Part shown: one piece after another, positions 55,340 through 64,000 of the stretch | Numbering within the stretch: position 1 is the first letter of the stretch | Layout of the letters: each line of letters opens with the position of its first letter | Assembly (NCBI GenBank): GCA_025331445.1 | Contig: JAIWNE010000063.1 | Span: 1-64,000 of the forward strand | Direction of reading: 5' to 3' | Length of the DNA: 64,000 nucleotides | Source: Blakeslea trispora | Taxonomy: Eukaryota; Mucoromycota; Mucoromycetes; Mucorales; Choanephoraceae | The notes under the pieces: model-generated | The model's input: the letters and a program-made list of their open reading frames with translations, nothing else | What the model was told of the DNA's origin: nothing | Database searches by the model: none | Made by a program: the position numbers and the translations under genes

Positions 55340-56617
55340 ATGGAATTCCCTCTTCCAAGAAGAAGGTCATCTATTGTGCCTATCGGACACACTGTGTTGG
55401 CTACCTCTAAAACTCCTACTCCTATCACGGTTACTGATGTCTATACCGCTAATAAAAAGCTATTTGAATTCCATGGATATGATGGAGAAGACTTCCAACA
55501 TTTTGCTCGAAGTTTAGAAGATTATTTCGGTCTGAAGAATATTACCGATGATAACCTTAAGATAGCGACTCTCAAGGCCATGTTAACTGGAGTAGCGAGA
55601 CAAGATTTCGAAGAAAAGATACAAACCCAATCTGATTTAACCTACGCTAAAGCCATTGGAATTCTCAAACAAAAATACGATACTGATGAAATAAAAGAGT
55701 ATCGTCAGGATGCTTTTCACGGGATCTCACAACTCGAATGTGAATCCCCTCAAAACTTTCTACACCGTATCCAGGAAGCCGCTAATGTAGCTGGTATCAC
55801 CGATAAACAAGTGATCTCTTCTCGATTCAAACACGGCCTTCTTCCAGAGATACAACAGCACTGCTTAGTTTCTGGAGCACGTTCTCACGAAGATGTTATT
55901 CATATAGCTCAAGGATATTGGCTTGCATACCAGATAAATCATGCTTCTAAACAAGCTGGTCGGTTCATCATCGCTAGTCGATTTTATGAGGACTTTAACC
56001 AGGCCCCTCGTATTCCTTTGTTCCATGGACGACAAGACGAACAGCCTGGAGAATTATACTCCTCTGTCACAAATCCTCCTGTACACTCCCTACAGCCCCT
56101 GGTTGTTAAGGACGAACCCGCCTTTTCAATGACTAAGTTGGCTGAATTGATTGAAGCTTCTACCACCAAGGCTCTCGTAGAACAAAACACTCATTATAAT
56201 CAACAACAATATCGTCAACGAAATAATGATTACCAAGGAAACCGTCGATACAACGACCGCAATAACAACTACTCCAACCGATATTCCTCCAACTATCAAG
56301 AATCTACTTATCGTAATCAGAGGCCATCCAATCAGCGTTACCCATATCACAATCAAGAACAAGGATATCAAAATCAAAGATACTATAATCAAAATCAAAG
56401 ATACCAAAATCAAGACCAACAATATCAAAATCAAGACCCAAGATATCGGAATCAAGATCAGAGATATCAAAATCAAGGCTATAAAGAGGATTACCGTTAC
56501 TCCTATAACTCGTCAGCCAATCATCAAGAACCTCAGGGATCATCTTCTAATCAAGTTGCTTTTGATAATCGTCCTTCTGATGATCACCGTAACTATGAAC
56601 AACAATCAAAAAACTAA
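55340..56617 (+). CDS. Gag-like protein with Gln/Asn/Tyr-rich tail (425 aa)
   Basis: MEFPLPRRRSSIVPIG starts at the first good ATG after the LTR. The middle is a Ty3-type capsid (FEFHGYDGEDFQHFARSLED, QDAFHGISQLECESPQNFL, ISSRFKHGLLPEIQ). The last 130 residues are a low-complexity tail of YQNQDQRYQNQ-type repeats rather than a CCHC zinc knuckle, which is absent. The basic, Asn/Gln-rich tail may take over RNA binding (inference). Frame is intact. Pol follows in a different frame after 20 bases. Confidence 0.82.
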   Translation: MEFPLPRRRSSIVPIGHTVLATSKTPTPITVTDVYTANKKLFEFHGYDGEDFQHFARSLEDYFGLKNITDDNLKIATLKAMLTGVARQDFEEKIQTQSDLTYAKAIGILKQKYDTDEIKEYRQDAFHGISQLECESPQNFLHRIQEAANVAGITDKQVISSRFKHGLLPEIQQHCLVSGARSHEDVIHIAQGYWLAYQINHASKQAGRFIIASRFYEDFNQAPRIPLFHGRQDEQPGELYSSVTNPPVHSLQPLVVKDEPAFSMTKLAELIEASTTKALVEQNTHYNQQQYRQRNNDYQGNRRYNDRNNNYSNRYSSNYQESTYRNQRPSNQRYPYHNQEQGYQNQRYYNQNQRYQNQDQQYQNQDPRYRNQDQRYQNQGYKEDYRYSYNSSANHQEPQGSSSNQVAFDNRPSDDHRNYEQQSKN

Positions 56618-56637
56618 ATGGGTCGCCTGATCTTAGG

Positions 56638-59501
56638 CAGTCGACCTACCCCCCTCCAGAAATACCTGAGGACCCCTTTTTGGCCGCTAAACGCAAAGAA
56701 ACAGCTAATGATAAATTTGTCCCCTATGACCCTAACAAGAAAACTAAACAAAACGACAAGGTTGACCAAGCAACCAAATTACCTTCCCCACAAACCATAC
56801 CTCCTCAATCGCCTATGGCTGTAGATTCCAGCAAAGACATAGCGACCTCCTCTCTCAAACCCAAACGAACAAGAACGTTGAAAGAACGGATCGCTGAGTC
56901 TGGATATGATGTCTATGAAGATATCAAGAATAAACATACCGGGATGACCTACGATCAATTATTCACCATTGTGCCTTCCATGAAGCCCAATTTCAATCGC
57001 CGAAACATTCGACAATTTAACATCATTGGAAAGGATACAATGAACGCCTTTAACACCCTTACTAGTAACAACCTTGAGGACGAAGATGTAACTTCTACCC
57101 ATTGCACCTTACGAATCGGGGAACACGAAATTCTCGCTCTCTTAGATGGAGGAGCAAGTCGAAGCATTATTTCCGACACATTGATAAAGCGTTTAGGTTA
57201 TCAAATCGACGCCCCTTCGAATGTTGTGTTCTCCGTGGGAAACGGAGCAGATTACGCTTCTCTCGGTGTAGTTTATGATGTTCCCATCCAGATTGGCTCT
57301 CTCATCATCCCAATCAACATGGAAGTGTTACCAAACCCTTCTTATGACCTGGTTATTGGTAATAATTGGTTTAAGAAAAGCAAGGCCACAGTTAGCTACA
57401 ACCTCTCTCATTTAATGGTAACCTACCGAGGAAAAACCTCTTCCATTCCCATCACCTTCACACTACAAACTGAATCTCCAGATACGGCATATCCCGGACA
57501 ATCACTCCTGAAATATTCACAACCTGAATATGAAGAGGATGATGTTGAATCCGAAGAAGAAATGGATAATGAACATGAGCAAAGAACACCCCCCGAATCA
57601 TACAATAGTGAACCATTCGACGTTACAAGAACAGACGTGAGTAATAGTCTATCCCCTCACGTGTTGAAGGAGGACTTCCATTGTCTAACCACCAAAGAAG
57701 AACATCAATTCCACCTGGACCAGTCCAATCAAAGCATCAAGATCAAGCCTGGACCCCCTATGATCATACCTGCAAAATCTACTGTGCCCATCACATTGAA
57801 TATAAATCGTTGTACTCAATCCCAGTTAGTTGAACTTGAACCACAATTTGAAAATAAACTATCTTTGTCCAATTACGTTTTAGAGCCTCATCAGTCAAAA
57901 TGCAGAGTTATCCTAGAAAATCACGGATATGAGCCCCTCTCCTTACCACCTCTTTCTACATTGGCTACTATATCAGAAATAGAAGACATGCAATACTATC
58001 GTCCTAAAGCTATTACAAAAGAAGTGTTTCTATCTCTTACTGGTTCCACAAGCCGTAAAGAAAATGAAATCCTAACTGAAGATCAGAAATCAAAAATCAA
58101 TGTAGAGGTTCATTCAGAAGGGACTAGAGATCGCCTCCATCACCTGATTGCAAAATACCAACACATTTTTGACTGGAATAATGATAAACTAGGCCGAACT
58201 GATCTGATATATCATCAAATTATCACCGAAGATGAAGTACCTATCCGTCACAGGCCATATCGCTTATCGCTAGAAGAAAGTCTCCAATTAAAAGAAGAAC
58301 TCGATAAATATTGTAAGATGGGTGTTATTGAACCCTCCAACACTAGTTGGGTCTCTCCTATATTGATGATCAAGAAAAAGGATGGTGGATACCGATTAGT
58401 TATAGATTACCGGACTTTAAATGCCAAGACAAAAAAAGATGCTTACCCCTTACCGCGAATAGACGACCTCTTAGACGCCGTAGGAAACGCTCAAGTGTTT
58501 TCTGCTTTGGATATGCGAGCTGCGTTTCATCAGATTCCCATGCGTCCTAACTCTATAGATAAAACAGGGTTTATCTGCAAATATGGTGTTTATGCTTATA
58601 AAATGATGCCTATGGGTCTATCTTGCTCTCCTTCGACTTATCAGAAGTTAATGGACATTTGCTTCCAGCCGCTTCTTAACAAATGTATCGTATCCTATCT
58701 AGACGATCAAAATGTCTTCTCGCCCGATGAAGACCAACATCTTAAAGATCTGGATAGTGTTTTCCGCTGTGTAGCTAATGCAAAACTGATGCTCAATCCA
58801 TCCAAGTGTTATTTCTTTAAAGAAGAGCTGAAATTTTTAGGACATGTGATCTCAAAACATGGCATTCAAGCTGACCCAGCTAAGATAGAAAAGATTCAAA
58901 AATTTCCTAGACCTCAAACAGTAACCGAAGTAAAAAGTTTTGTCGCCCTTGCATCTTACTACCGAAAATTCTGTCACAACTTTGCGAAAATTGCTCGACC
59001 TTTACATAATTTAACCAAAACAACTGGAAACGTCAAGAAGTGGGATGAAGAAGCTGAAGAGGCTTTCAACAAATTAAAGGAACTCTTGACTACTCCCCTG
59101 TTCTTGTCCGGCCTGACTTTACTCGTCCGTTCATATTACAAACAGATGCGTCCCGAAAAGGACTTGGTTGTGTGCTTGCTCAGCTGGGATCTGACGGTAG
59201 AGAACACGTTATACTATACGCAAGTAGAGGTTTGAAAGGTGCCGAGAAAAATTATGGTGTTTCTAAACTAGAATGTCTTGCTGCTGTATGGGCCGTCAAA
59301 TTGCTCCGTCCATACTTGTTAGGATCCCAATTCGTGGTAGAAACCGACCACTCTGCCCTGAGAGGACTTTTAAACTCGAAGGAAACTACTGGTATGATAG
59401 CCCGTTGGCAGGCCATCCTCAGCGAATATACATTTGAAGTCAAGTACAAACCTGGAAGAGTCAATAACAACGCAGACTTTCTGAGTCGATTGGGTTATTA
59501 A
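56638..59501 (+). pseudogene. Pol: protease, RT and RNase H
   Basis: The frame is open from 56638 with no early ATG, so frameshifting from gag or a lost start is likely. The protease motif is LLDGGASRSIIS, with Gly where Ser or Thr normally follows the catalytic Asp. VIGNNWFKKSKA ends the domain. RT has YRLVIDYRTLNAKTKKDAYP, FSALDMRAAFHQIP and SYLDDQNVFS (YxDD). Near 59107 one base appears to be missing: the next frame continues RPDFTRPFILQTDASRKGLG, the RNase H start, and runs to 59501 (YASRGLKGAEKNYGV, TDHSALRGLL, LSRLGY). Confidence 0.88.
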
Positions 59502-59675
59502 ACTAATACTCGACCGCAATTGTCGTAAAACTAATACTCGACTGTCAAAAGTCCATACACACTTAACCCCTGGTTAATTCTTTCTTTTTCTCTTTCTTTT
59601 TCCTTTTTCCTTTTTCCTTTTTCCTTTTTCCTTTTTCCTTTTTCCTTTTTCTTTCTCCTTTTTTTTTCTTTTTAC
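59502..59675 (+). repeat. Polypyrimidine microsatellite between RNase H and integrase frames
   Basis: About ten heptamers of the CTTTTTC type from 59582 to 59670, ending just before the integrase ATG. A 15-base unit AAACTAATACTCGAC is duplicated just upstream (about 59500 and 59528). Confidence 0.85.
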
Positions 59676-61037
59676 ATGGACCCGGTCTTATACTACAATC
59701 TCATCTACTACTTACAGACTCTGGAGTTCCCTCCTGGATTATCTCTCGAACAACAACAAAAGATGACCAAAACACGTTCCTATTATTTCGAAGATAAACA
59801 AAAATTGTTTCTCAAATCACCAGTACGACAAGTACTTTTACCTCCAGAAGCCCAGCAATTGTTTCAGTTCCATCACAACCATCCTCTTGGAGGCCATTTT
59901 GGATATCAAAACACCCTTGACAAAATATCTCGAAAATACTATTGGCCCACAATGAGGAAAGACATTCAAACCTGGGTATCCTCATGTGACCGGTGCCAAA
60001 GAAAAGGAAAAGAGATCTTTCAAGAGCAACCTCACTCGGTCCCTATACCAACCCAACCGCTCTCCCTTATATCAATAAATATAAAACATGTATCTCCCTC
60101 AAGAGGAGGACACCGATATATCATCGTTGCAATTGACTATTTTACCAAGTGGACCGAAGCCCGTGCCTTGATAAATGCCAACGCCATCGAAGTCTATAAC
60201 TTCTTTGTCGAGGACGTCATATGTCGACATTCCACTCCACACACTCTTATCACGGACAATGGCTCGCCCTTCAGAAATCTACTAATAAATACCTTGTGTC
60301 AAGAGTTTCACATCAAGCAACGCTTCTCCTCTGCCTATCACCCCCAAGGAAATGGCCTGGTCGAACGTTTTAACCGAACGTTAGGTGGATGTTTGATGAT
60401 GCTCCCCAATGAAGAAAAGATTGACTGGCATGTCTACCTACAACCAATACTATACTCTTATAGAACTATTGTACAAGCTTCTACCCGTAAATCCCCTTTT
60501 GAGCTTCTTTATGGTTATTACCCACGTACACTCGTAGACAATGCTGTTCAACCTGAGGCGGCCCTTACCGACGAAATCTCGTATGATGAAATTCTACAAT
60601 TATTCTCACACACAATTAGACGACTCCACCGGTCTAGGGAACAAGCGCATGAATACCTTTTGAAAGCGCAATCCCATCAACAGAAGATGACCCTCAAAAG
60701 ACTTAAAGAGAAACAAGAAGGCAAACCTCCATTTCAAATCGGAGACCTAGTTTTGTGGTATGACGACGCCACTGCTGACGATTTGGGAGCCAAGATACAA
60801 GACCGTTACACTAGACCGTATATCGTGCAACAAGGCTTTAACAATGCAACTTATCTCCTGAAAACAACTCAAGGACAAGCGCTACCAAGACACATTCATG
60901 GGAATAAATTAAAAATATATAAATCACCCAACCTACTGTCCGGCGGCCTTCTTCCCAACAACCATCATGAACACACAGGAACAACTATTGGACGAGCTCT
61001 TCGATTTCGATCTTACTTGCCTCCCTCTGAACAATAA
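59676..61037 (+). CDS. Ty3-type integrase (453 aa), first catalytic Asp replaced
   Basis: MDPVLYYNLIYYLQ follows the pyrimidine tract. HHCC finger: HHNHPLGGHFGY..CDRCQRKG. The core shows SLISINIKHVSP where the family has a WxxIDxxGP-type segment, so the first catalytic Asp is Asn here. The second is TLITDNGSPF and the Glu is GLVERFNRTLGG. The C-terminal part has a GPY/F-like YTRPYIVQQGF. No chromodomain follows. The Asp-to-Asn change fits a single G-to-A step and should abolish strand transfer. The frame is otherwise intact. Confidence 0.82.
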   Translation: MDPVLYYNLIYYLQTLEFPPGLSLEQQQKMTKTRSYYFEDKQKLFLKSPVRQVLLPPEAQQLFQFHHNHPLGGHFGYQNTLDKISRKYYWPTMRKDIQTWVSSCDRCQRKGKEIFQEQPHSVPIPTQPLSLISINIKHVSPSRGGHRYIIVAIDYFTKWTEARALINANAIEVYNFFVEDVICRHSTPHTLITDNGSPFRNLLINTLCQEFHIKQRFSSAYHPQGNGLVERFNRTLGGCLMMLPNEEKIDWHVYLQPILYSYRTIVQASTRKSPFELLYGYYPRTLVDNAVQPEAALTDEISYDEILQLFSHTIRRLHRSREQAHEYLLKAQSHQQKMTLKRLKEKQEGKPPFQIGDLVLWYDDATADDLGAKIQDRYTRPYIVQQGFNNATYLLKTTQGQALPRHIHGNKLKIYKSPNLLSGGLLPNNHHEHTGTTIGRALRFRSYLPPSEQ

Positions 61038-61368
61038 TAATCCTGCCACCTTAGGTTCCAACACTCCTCTTGATCATGTTCTTTTATCTCAATTACAAGC
61101 CTTGCAAGCCCAACTGATAACCCTCCGTCGACGAGAAAGAAAAGTAAGAAAACGGTTCATTATTGTCAGTGCCACGCAGGTTAATCCAACGAAGACGGCA
61201 TCTATCGCCTTTCCTTCTTCATATAAAAACCGCTACCAATCATTCTTCTCCAGTCCTCATCACTCCAATAGCATCTACAAAGAGGTCCTCTTATATCATA
61301 AACAACAATATTCAGTAAACAAGAAAAACCGTAAGGGACTTACTTCTCCCCACCCGGAGGGCATGTAA
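60967..61368 (+). CDS. Extra 3' ORF of the Ty3 element (133 aa), unknown function
   Basis: MNTQEQLLDELFDFDL overlaps the integrase end by 71 bases in another frame and runs to the LTR boundary. It has an acidic start, then a Leu-rich heptad stretch (LLSQLQALQAQLITLRRR) into a very basic patch (RRRERKVRKRF), and a Ser/Lys-rich tail. It has no signal peptide or membrane segment, so it is not env-like. The placement between integrase and 3' LTR is where accessory ORFs of some retroelements lie. Could be chance, but the composition is protein-like. Confidence 0.45.
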   Translation: MNTQEQLLDELFDFDLTCLPLNNNNPATLGSNTPLDHVLLSQLQALQAQLITLRRRERKVRKRFIIVSATQVNPTKTASIAFPSSYKNRYQSFFSSPHHSNSIYKEVLLYHKQQYSVNKKNRKGLTSPHPEGM

Positions 61369-61420
61369 CGCCCCAGCGTGACCACGAAAAATATAAAATT
61401 TATAAATATCCAAAAAAAAT
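61364..61420 (+). repeat. Start of the 3' LTR, cut by DIRS
   Basis: Identical to the first 57 bases of the 5' LTR. A purine-containing CGGAGGGCA precedes it. Confidence 0.85.
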
Positions 61421-61459
61421 CCTATTGTTGCCGTAACGAAGACCGAAAATGTGATACAT
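61421..61459. repeat. DIRS terminal sequence (pairs with 61627-61668)
   Basis: CCTATTGTTGCCGTAACG.. to GTGATACAT is the inverted complement of 61627-61668 with two or three differences. DIRS elements use such an internal complementary region to join their ends during circle formation. Confidence 0.8.
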
Positions 61460-61626
61460 GCTCTCCGAGCCGCGCTTTATTTTCATAATATATAACAAAA
61501 TTCATTCTAAATGTTACTTCTTCATATCTTTCTATAGCTAGCTAATGTGTTTCTTTTTTCTATTCATTTTTTTTTTGTGGGCGGGAAAGGTTTTAGTTAC
61601 CAGAAAGGACGATACCAGGGTCGGGT

Positions 61627-61668
61627 ATGTATCACACTTTCGGTCTTCGTTGCGGCAACAATAGGATT
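61627..61668. repeat. DIRS internal complementary region inside the recombinase tail
   Basis: Complement of 61421-61459. It encodes part of the last 25 residues of the recombinase, so the same bases serve protein and end-joining roles. Confidence 0.75.
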
Positions 61669-61694
61669 GCTTGTCGTGCCTAAACTAATCCTAG

Positions 61695-62014
61695 TGTGAT
61701 ATTTCTAGTATAATTGATAACAAGTAAAATTCAATCAGACCAAAAATAAGCTGTCCTTTATTCAATTCAAATTATTCTCTTATTTATATAAAACTAAGTG
61801 GTCCCACGTTAGAACTGAGAATATTGGCTTCTTCCATTCTTTAGGATATTCATCTATAAAGAATGGCACTTTTAATTTATGTGATGATTCATCTGACTAT
61901 GGAAAGGGGTAATGCACTCCTAAATGCGCTCTCAGACTCTGGATGTACTAATCGTCTGTGCTTGCACTTGTATCTCTGGTTAGGGGTAACCACTAATGTA
62001 GCGTGCATGCAACA
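61695..62014 (-). repeat. Solo LTR of the chromodomain Ty3 family (320 bp)
   Basis: Inverse copy of 425-744 with a perfect target duplication CCTAG (61690-61694 and 62015-62019). It splits the DIRS recombinase gene. Removing it with one duplication restores the frame exactly. Confidence 0.95.
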
Positions 62015-63030
62015 CCTAGTTGCCTCCTCTCCGACCTCCAATGTGATACTGTTGTCCGTAGAAGAAAAAATTAAATTGTTGATAGTAGCAGAGGATGAAG
62101 TTTGTGATGATGGCTTGTAATAAAAATCTTCAAATGTTGTTGTATTGAGGCTCCAATTCGCATGTTTTTTGACTTATTGAATGGAATTTCCTAATTCAAC
62201 TGCTTTTGTGCTCGAAGCTGCTCTAATGGAATGTGCTTGAAAGTTTTTTGTATCAATTCCTGCTGATTTCATCTCTGCCTTGATCCAGTTTGCAATTGTG
62301 GTAGGTCTTACTGATGAAGGCTCTTTTCCTTGGTGATCAATATACGCCAAAAACAGAGTATGGTCTTCAGGTAGATGGTTTCGCTCATTCCTTGTGATTG
62401 AGATGAATTTTGTCAATGTTGTCACCGGACACAACTCTGCGTCTCCTGGATATTCACTTAAGACAGTGGATTTCACCTGGCTTTCTTTTGGTTCTCTTGC
62501 ATGAATCGTGACTTCCGTCTTACCCTCTTGTTCCTTTATTTTTACATCTCTACATTGCAATCTTCCAATATCTGAGCGAGGTCGCCACATAGTTGCCATG
62601 CACAGTAAAAGTATCGTCTTTACTTGTAGTTGTTGTGCTTCAAGGTCTTCTGTAGGAGTCTGTTTTTGTTTTATGTAGTTGAGTAAAATAGTGATATCCC
62701 AAGTAAACAGTTGTTGATGATTGGGTATCTTTACTACTGATCTTCTTTTGGCTGTAAAGAAATCTTTTATGATCGAATGTTCTGCAATTGGTTTTTGATC
62801 TTCATGTAGGATATTATATACCGATGCTATTGCCGATCTTAAAGTGTTGAGGTGTTGATGACTGTATTTTTGGTTGTCGACTAAGAATGCTAATACATTG
62901 TTGGGATTGTATTCGCAAGGATCTTCCCCTTTTCGAAGGCACCAATTATTCCAATGAATCCATCCATTATCATATGCTTTGTTCGTTGAAGATCGATTCT
63001 TCTTGTGTAGAAATTCTATGGTGTTGTCAT

Positions 63031-64000
63031 CTATTTTTTGTTTCTTGCGGTAGGCGTTGATAATTTCCATGCGACTAGTGACCATCTTTTCCCTATCTGC
63101 CAAATAATCGGTTTGTGAACCAATTTCATCCGTAATATCATTGCATACCAAAACTGACTTGGCCAGTTCGGTGTGACTAACACTACTTCTTTCAATTTTT
63201 GACGTTTTATCTCTCGCAATACTCTGGGGATCAGCTTCCATGGTGGATGGAGATATAGTCCTTTGACGTTCCAATTCTGCTGAAAGGCATCTACCGCCAT
63301 TGTTCCCGGATCCAGGTGGAGAGACCAATATAGTGGCAGTTGATGGTTGTGTCGTGCAGCAAATGCATCTATCTTCAATGACCCCCATTTCCTCTCGATT
63401 GTCTTGAACATCTTCAGTGGAATTGTCGACTCGTATAATGGTTGTTTGATTCTGCTCAGTTGGTCTGCCTTCGTGTTCTTCACCCCCGGAATGTGCTGGT
63501 AAATGACTTGAATGTTGTGATTGTTGCATATCTCTTGTATCTGAAGAGCTAGGTCTTGTAGCAATACTGATGACGTTCCCCCTGATTTTGTCGTGTACTT
63601 TAGGGCTGTCAGATTGTCGGAGAATATCTTGATTATCGAGTTTGCGCATTTTTTTGCATGGAGCTGGATTGCAAAAAGAATTGTCATTAGTTCTCTTACG
63701 TTGATTGAGTGTTGAGTTTCCTCTATCTTCCAGAGTCCGGATGTTGTTATCATTGGAGAACTGATGCCCCATCCTGTGTTCGATGCGTCTACATAAATCG
63801 TCACCTTCGGATCCTTGAATTCTGTCTTTTGTATTGGTAGACCATTGTTGATTTCTACAAACTTCTCCCACCACTCCAAATCTTGGAGGCTGGTAGAGGA
63901 CAAGTTGCAATTGCTTTCCCAGTTGTGATTTGCTTGGTGTAGTGCTTTCGCTAAGTCTCTTTGAATGTATCGGATGTGCAGTAAGGCTTCTCCTATTGCT
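63031..64000 (-). CDS. DIRS RT ORF, RNase H and C-terminal domain (partial, enters from the right edge)
   Basis: The frame is open to the window edge. ALLHIRYIQRDLAKAL and DLEWWEKFVEIN precede RNase H: VTIYVDASNTGWG (Asp), INVRELMTILFAI (Glu), IFSDNLTALKY (Asp), TKADQLSR. Then comes the DIRS-typical C-terminal part (KIDAFAARHNHQLPLYWSLH, VVLVTPNWPSQFWYAMIL), sometimes annotated as Dam-like methyltransferase. No break is seen in the visible part. The RT proper would lie beyond 64000. Confidence 0.88.
   Translation of the reverse strand, partial: AIGEALLHIRYIQRDLAKALHQANHNWESNCNLSSTSLQDLEWWEKFVEINNGLPIQKTEFKDPKVTIYVDASNTGWGISSPMITTSGLWKIEETQHSINVRELMTILFAIQLHAKKCANSIIKIFSDNLTALKYTTKSGGTSSVLLQDLALQIQEICNNHNIQVIYQHIPGVKNTKADQLSRIKQPLYESTIPLKMFKTIERKWGSLKIDAFAARHNHQLPLYWSLHLDPGTMAVDAFQQNWNVKGLYLHPPWKLIPRVLREIKRQKLKEVVLVTPNWPSQFWYAMILRMKLVHKPIIWQIGKRWSLVAWKLSTPTARNKK

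Larger units (their letters stand above)
54664..61420 (+). mobile_element. Ty3/gypsy retrotransposon without chromodomain, 3' LTR interrupted by DIRS
   Basis: 601-bp 5' LTR, tRNA-Ile primer site, gag, pol (protease, RT, RNase H), integrase, an extra 3' ORF, a purine-rich tract, and the first 57 bases of the 3' LTR identical to the 5' LTR. A DIRS element starts at 61421, so the remainder of the 3' LTR should lie beyond 64000. It inserted 22 bases upstream of the MULE-OTU start codon. Damage: frameshift near 59107 and an altered integrase residue. Confidence 0.88.
61597..63063 (-). pseudogene. DIRS tyrosine recombinase, interrupted
   Basis: The minus frame has an N-terminal SAM-like region (NKAYDNGWIHWNNWCLRKGE, NTLRSAIASVYN), a core with MATMWRPRSDIGRLQ (first Arg), FQAHSIRAASSTKAVELG (His-x-x-Arg), then a TAA (62174-62176). 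KKHANWSLNTTTFEDFYYKP follows in frame, with the catalytic Tyr. A solo LTR interrupts the tail. Beyond it the frame continues ISLGTTSNPIVAATKTE to HTRPWYRPFW and stops at 61597-61599. Open frame upstream to 63910 overlaps the RNase H gene and is probably partly coincidental, although DIRS genes do overlap. Confidence 0.85.
61421..64000 (-). mobile_element. DIRS-type tyrosine-recombinase retrotransposon, partial
   Basis: The minus strand carries RNase H with the DIRS-specific C-terminal domain and a tyrosine recombinase, the DIRS order (RT lies beyond the window). The 3' terminus is at 61421, where its end CCTATTGTTGCCG.. meets the Ty3 LTR without a target duplication, as expected for DIRS. The terminal 40 bases are complementary to 61627-61668, the internal complementary region. 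A solo LTR sits at 61695-62014. Confidence 0.85.

Noticed and set aside
56300..56480. Gag tail repeats as a CRISPR-like array
   Set aside because: They are degenerate coding repeats (NQDQRYQ-type) inside an open gag frame, without spacers.
61863..62120. Frame resembling a short protein near the DIRS element
   Set aside because: It lies antisense across the solo LTR and the DIRS recombinase tail.
63064..63910. Long frame upstream of the DIRS recombinase as a separate domain
   Set aside because: It overlaps the RNase H gene in another frame and has no recognisable domain. It is kept only as a possible overlap.

Overview
The window is a eukaryotic, AT-rich, repeat-dense region, most likely from an early-diverging (Mucoromycota-type) fungus. 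The reasons are short GT-AG introns of about 45-70 nt, a nuclear-type tRNA-Ile gene, and a mixture of chromodomain Ty3 elements, DIRS, Crypton-like recombinases, Merlin, Tc1, CACTA-like and Mutator-like (MULE) transposons. The fungal assignment is inference. I see no ordinary housekeeping protein gene: nearly everything recognisable is a transposable element, a remnant of one, or a gene that may belong to one.

Layout, left half. 1-744 is the 3' end of a chromodomain Ty3 element with its LTR, inserted into a MULE gene whose C-terminus (745-1717) is an OTU-type cysteine protease. 4067-5230 is a small spliced coiled-coil gene, convergent with the C-terminal scrap of a CACTA-like transposase (5253-5637) that is cut by an LTR (5638-5904). 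A tRNA-Ile(AAU) lies at 6256-6329. 7660-10531 is a nearly perfect inverted duplication of the promoter and 5' exons of a transposase gene, with only a 49-bp spacer. 10536-13205 is an IS630/Tc1-superfamily transposon with TA target duplications. 13674-14593 is an internally deleted MULE in which the N-terminal zinc finger is joined to the OTU domain. 15065-18700 is another transposase N-terminus split by a complete Merlin transposon (15507-18473). 18837-27148 is a pair of 2-kb inverted repeats around a 4.3-kb spacer that holds the remains of an unrecognised spliced gene.

Layout, right half. 28454-31478 is a decayed CACTA-like transposase. 32631-33498 is an intact three-exon coiled-coil gene whose promoter region is a diverged LTR. 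35021-37537 is a Crypton/Ndc10-like tyrosine recombinase with two nonsense codons. 37984-47981 is a chromodomain Ty3 element broken by two LTR-type insertions, one of which holds an apparently intact IS630-like transposon. 48842-54642 is the most complete MULE-OTU gene (zinc finger, DDE transposase, SWIM, OTU), interrupted by a Tc1 element and an LTR. 54664-61420 is a second type of Ty3 element whose primer binding site matches the tRNA-Ile gene in this window and which carries an extra 3' ORF. A DIRS element (61421 to beyond 64000) sits in its 3' LTR and itself contains a solo LTR.

Taken together this is a stratified transposon graveyard. Insertion order can be read from target-site duplications. 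Most nonsense codons look like C-to-T or G-to-A transitions. The most unusual signals are the recurrent MULE plus OTU-protease architecture (three loci), the transposase hairpin locus that could feed RNA silencing, and the LTR-derived promoter of the intact coiled-coil gene.
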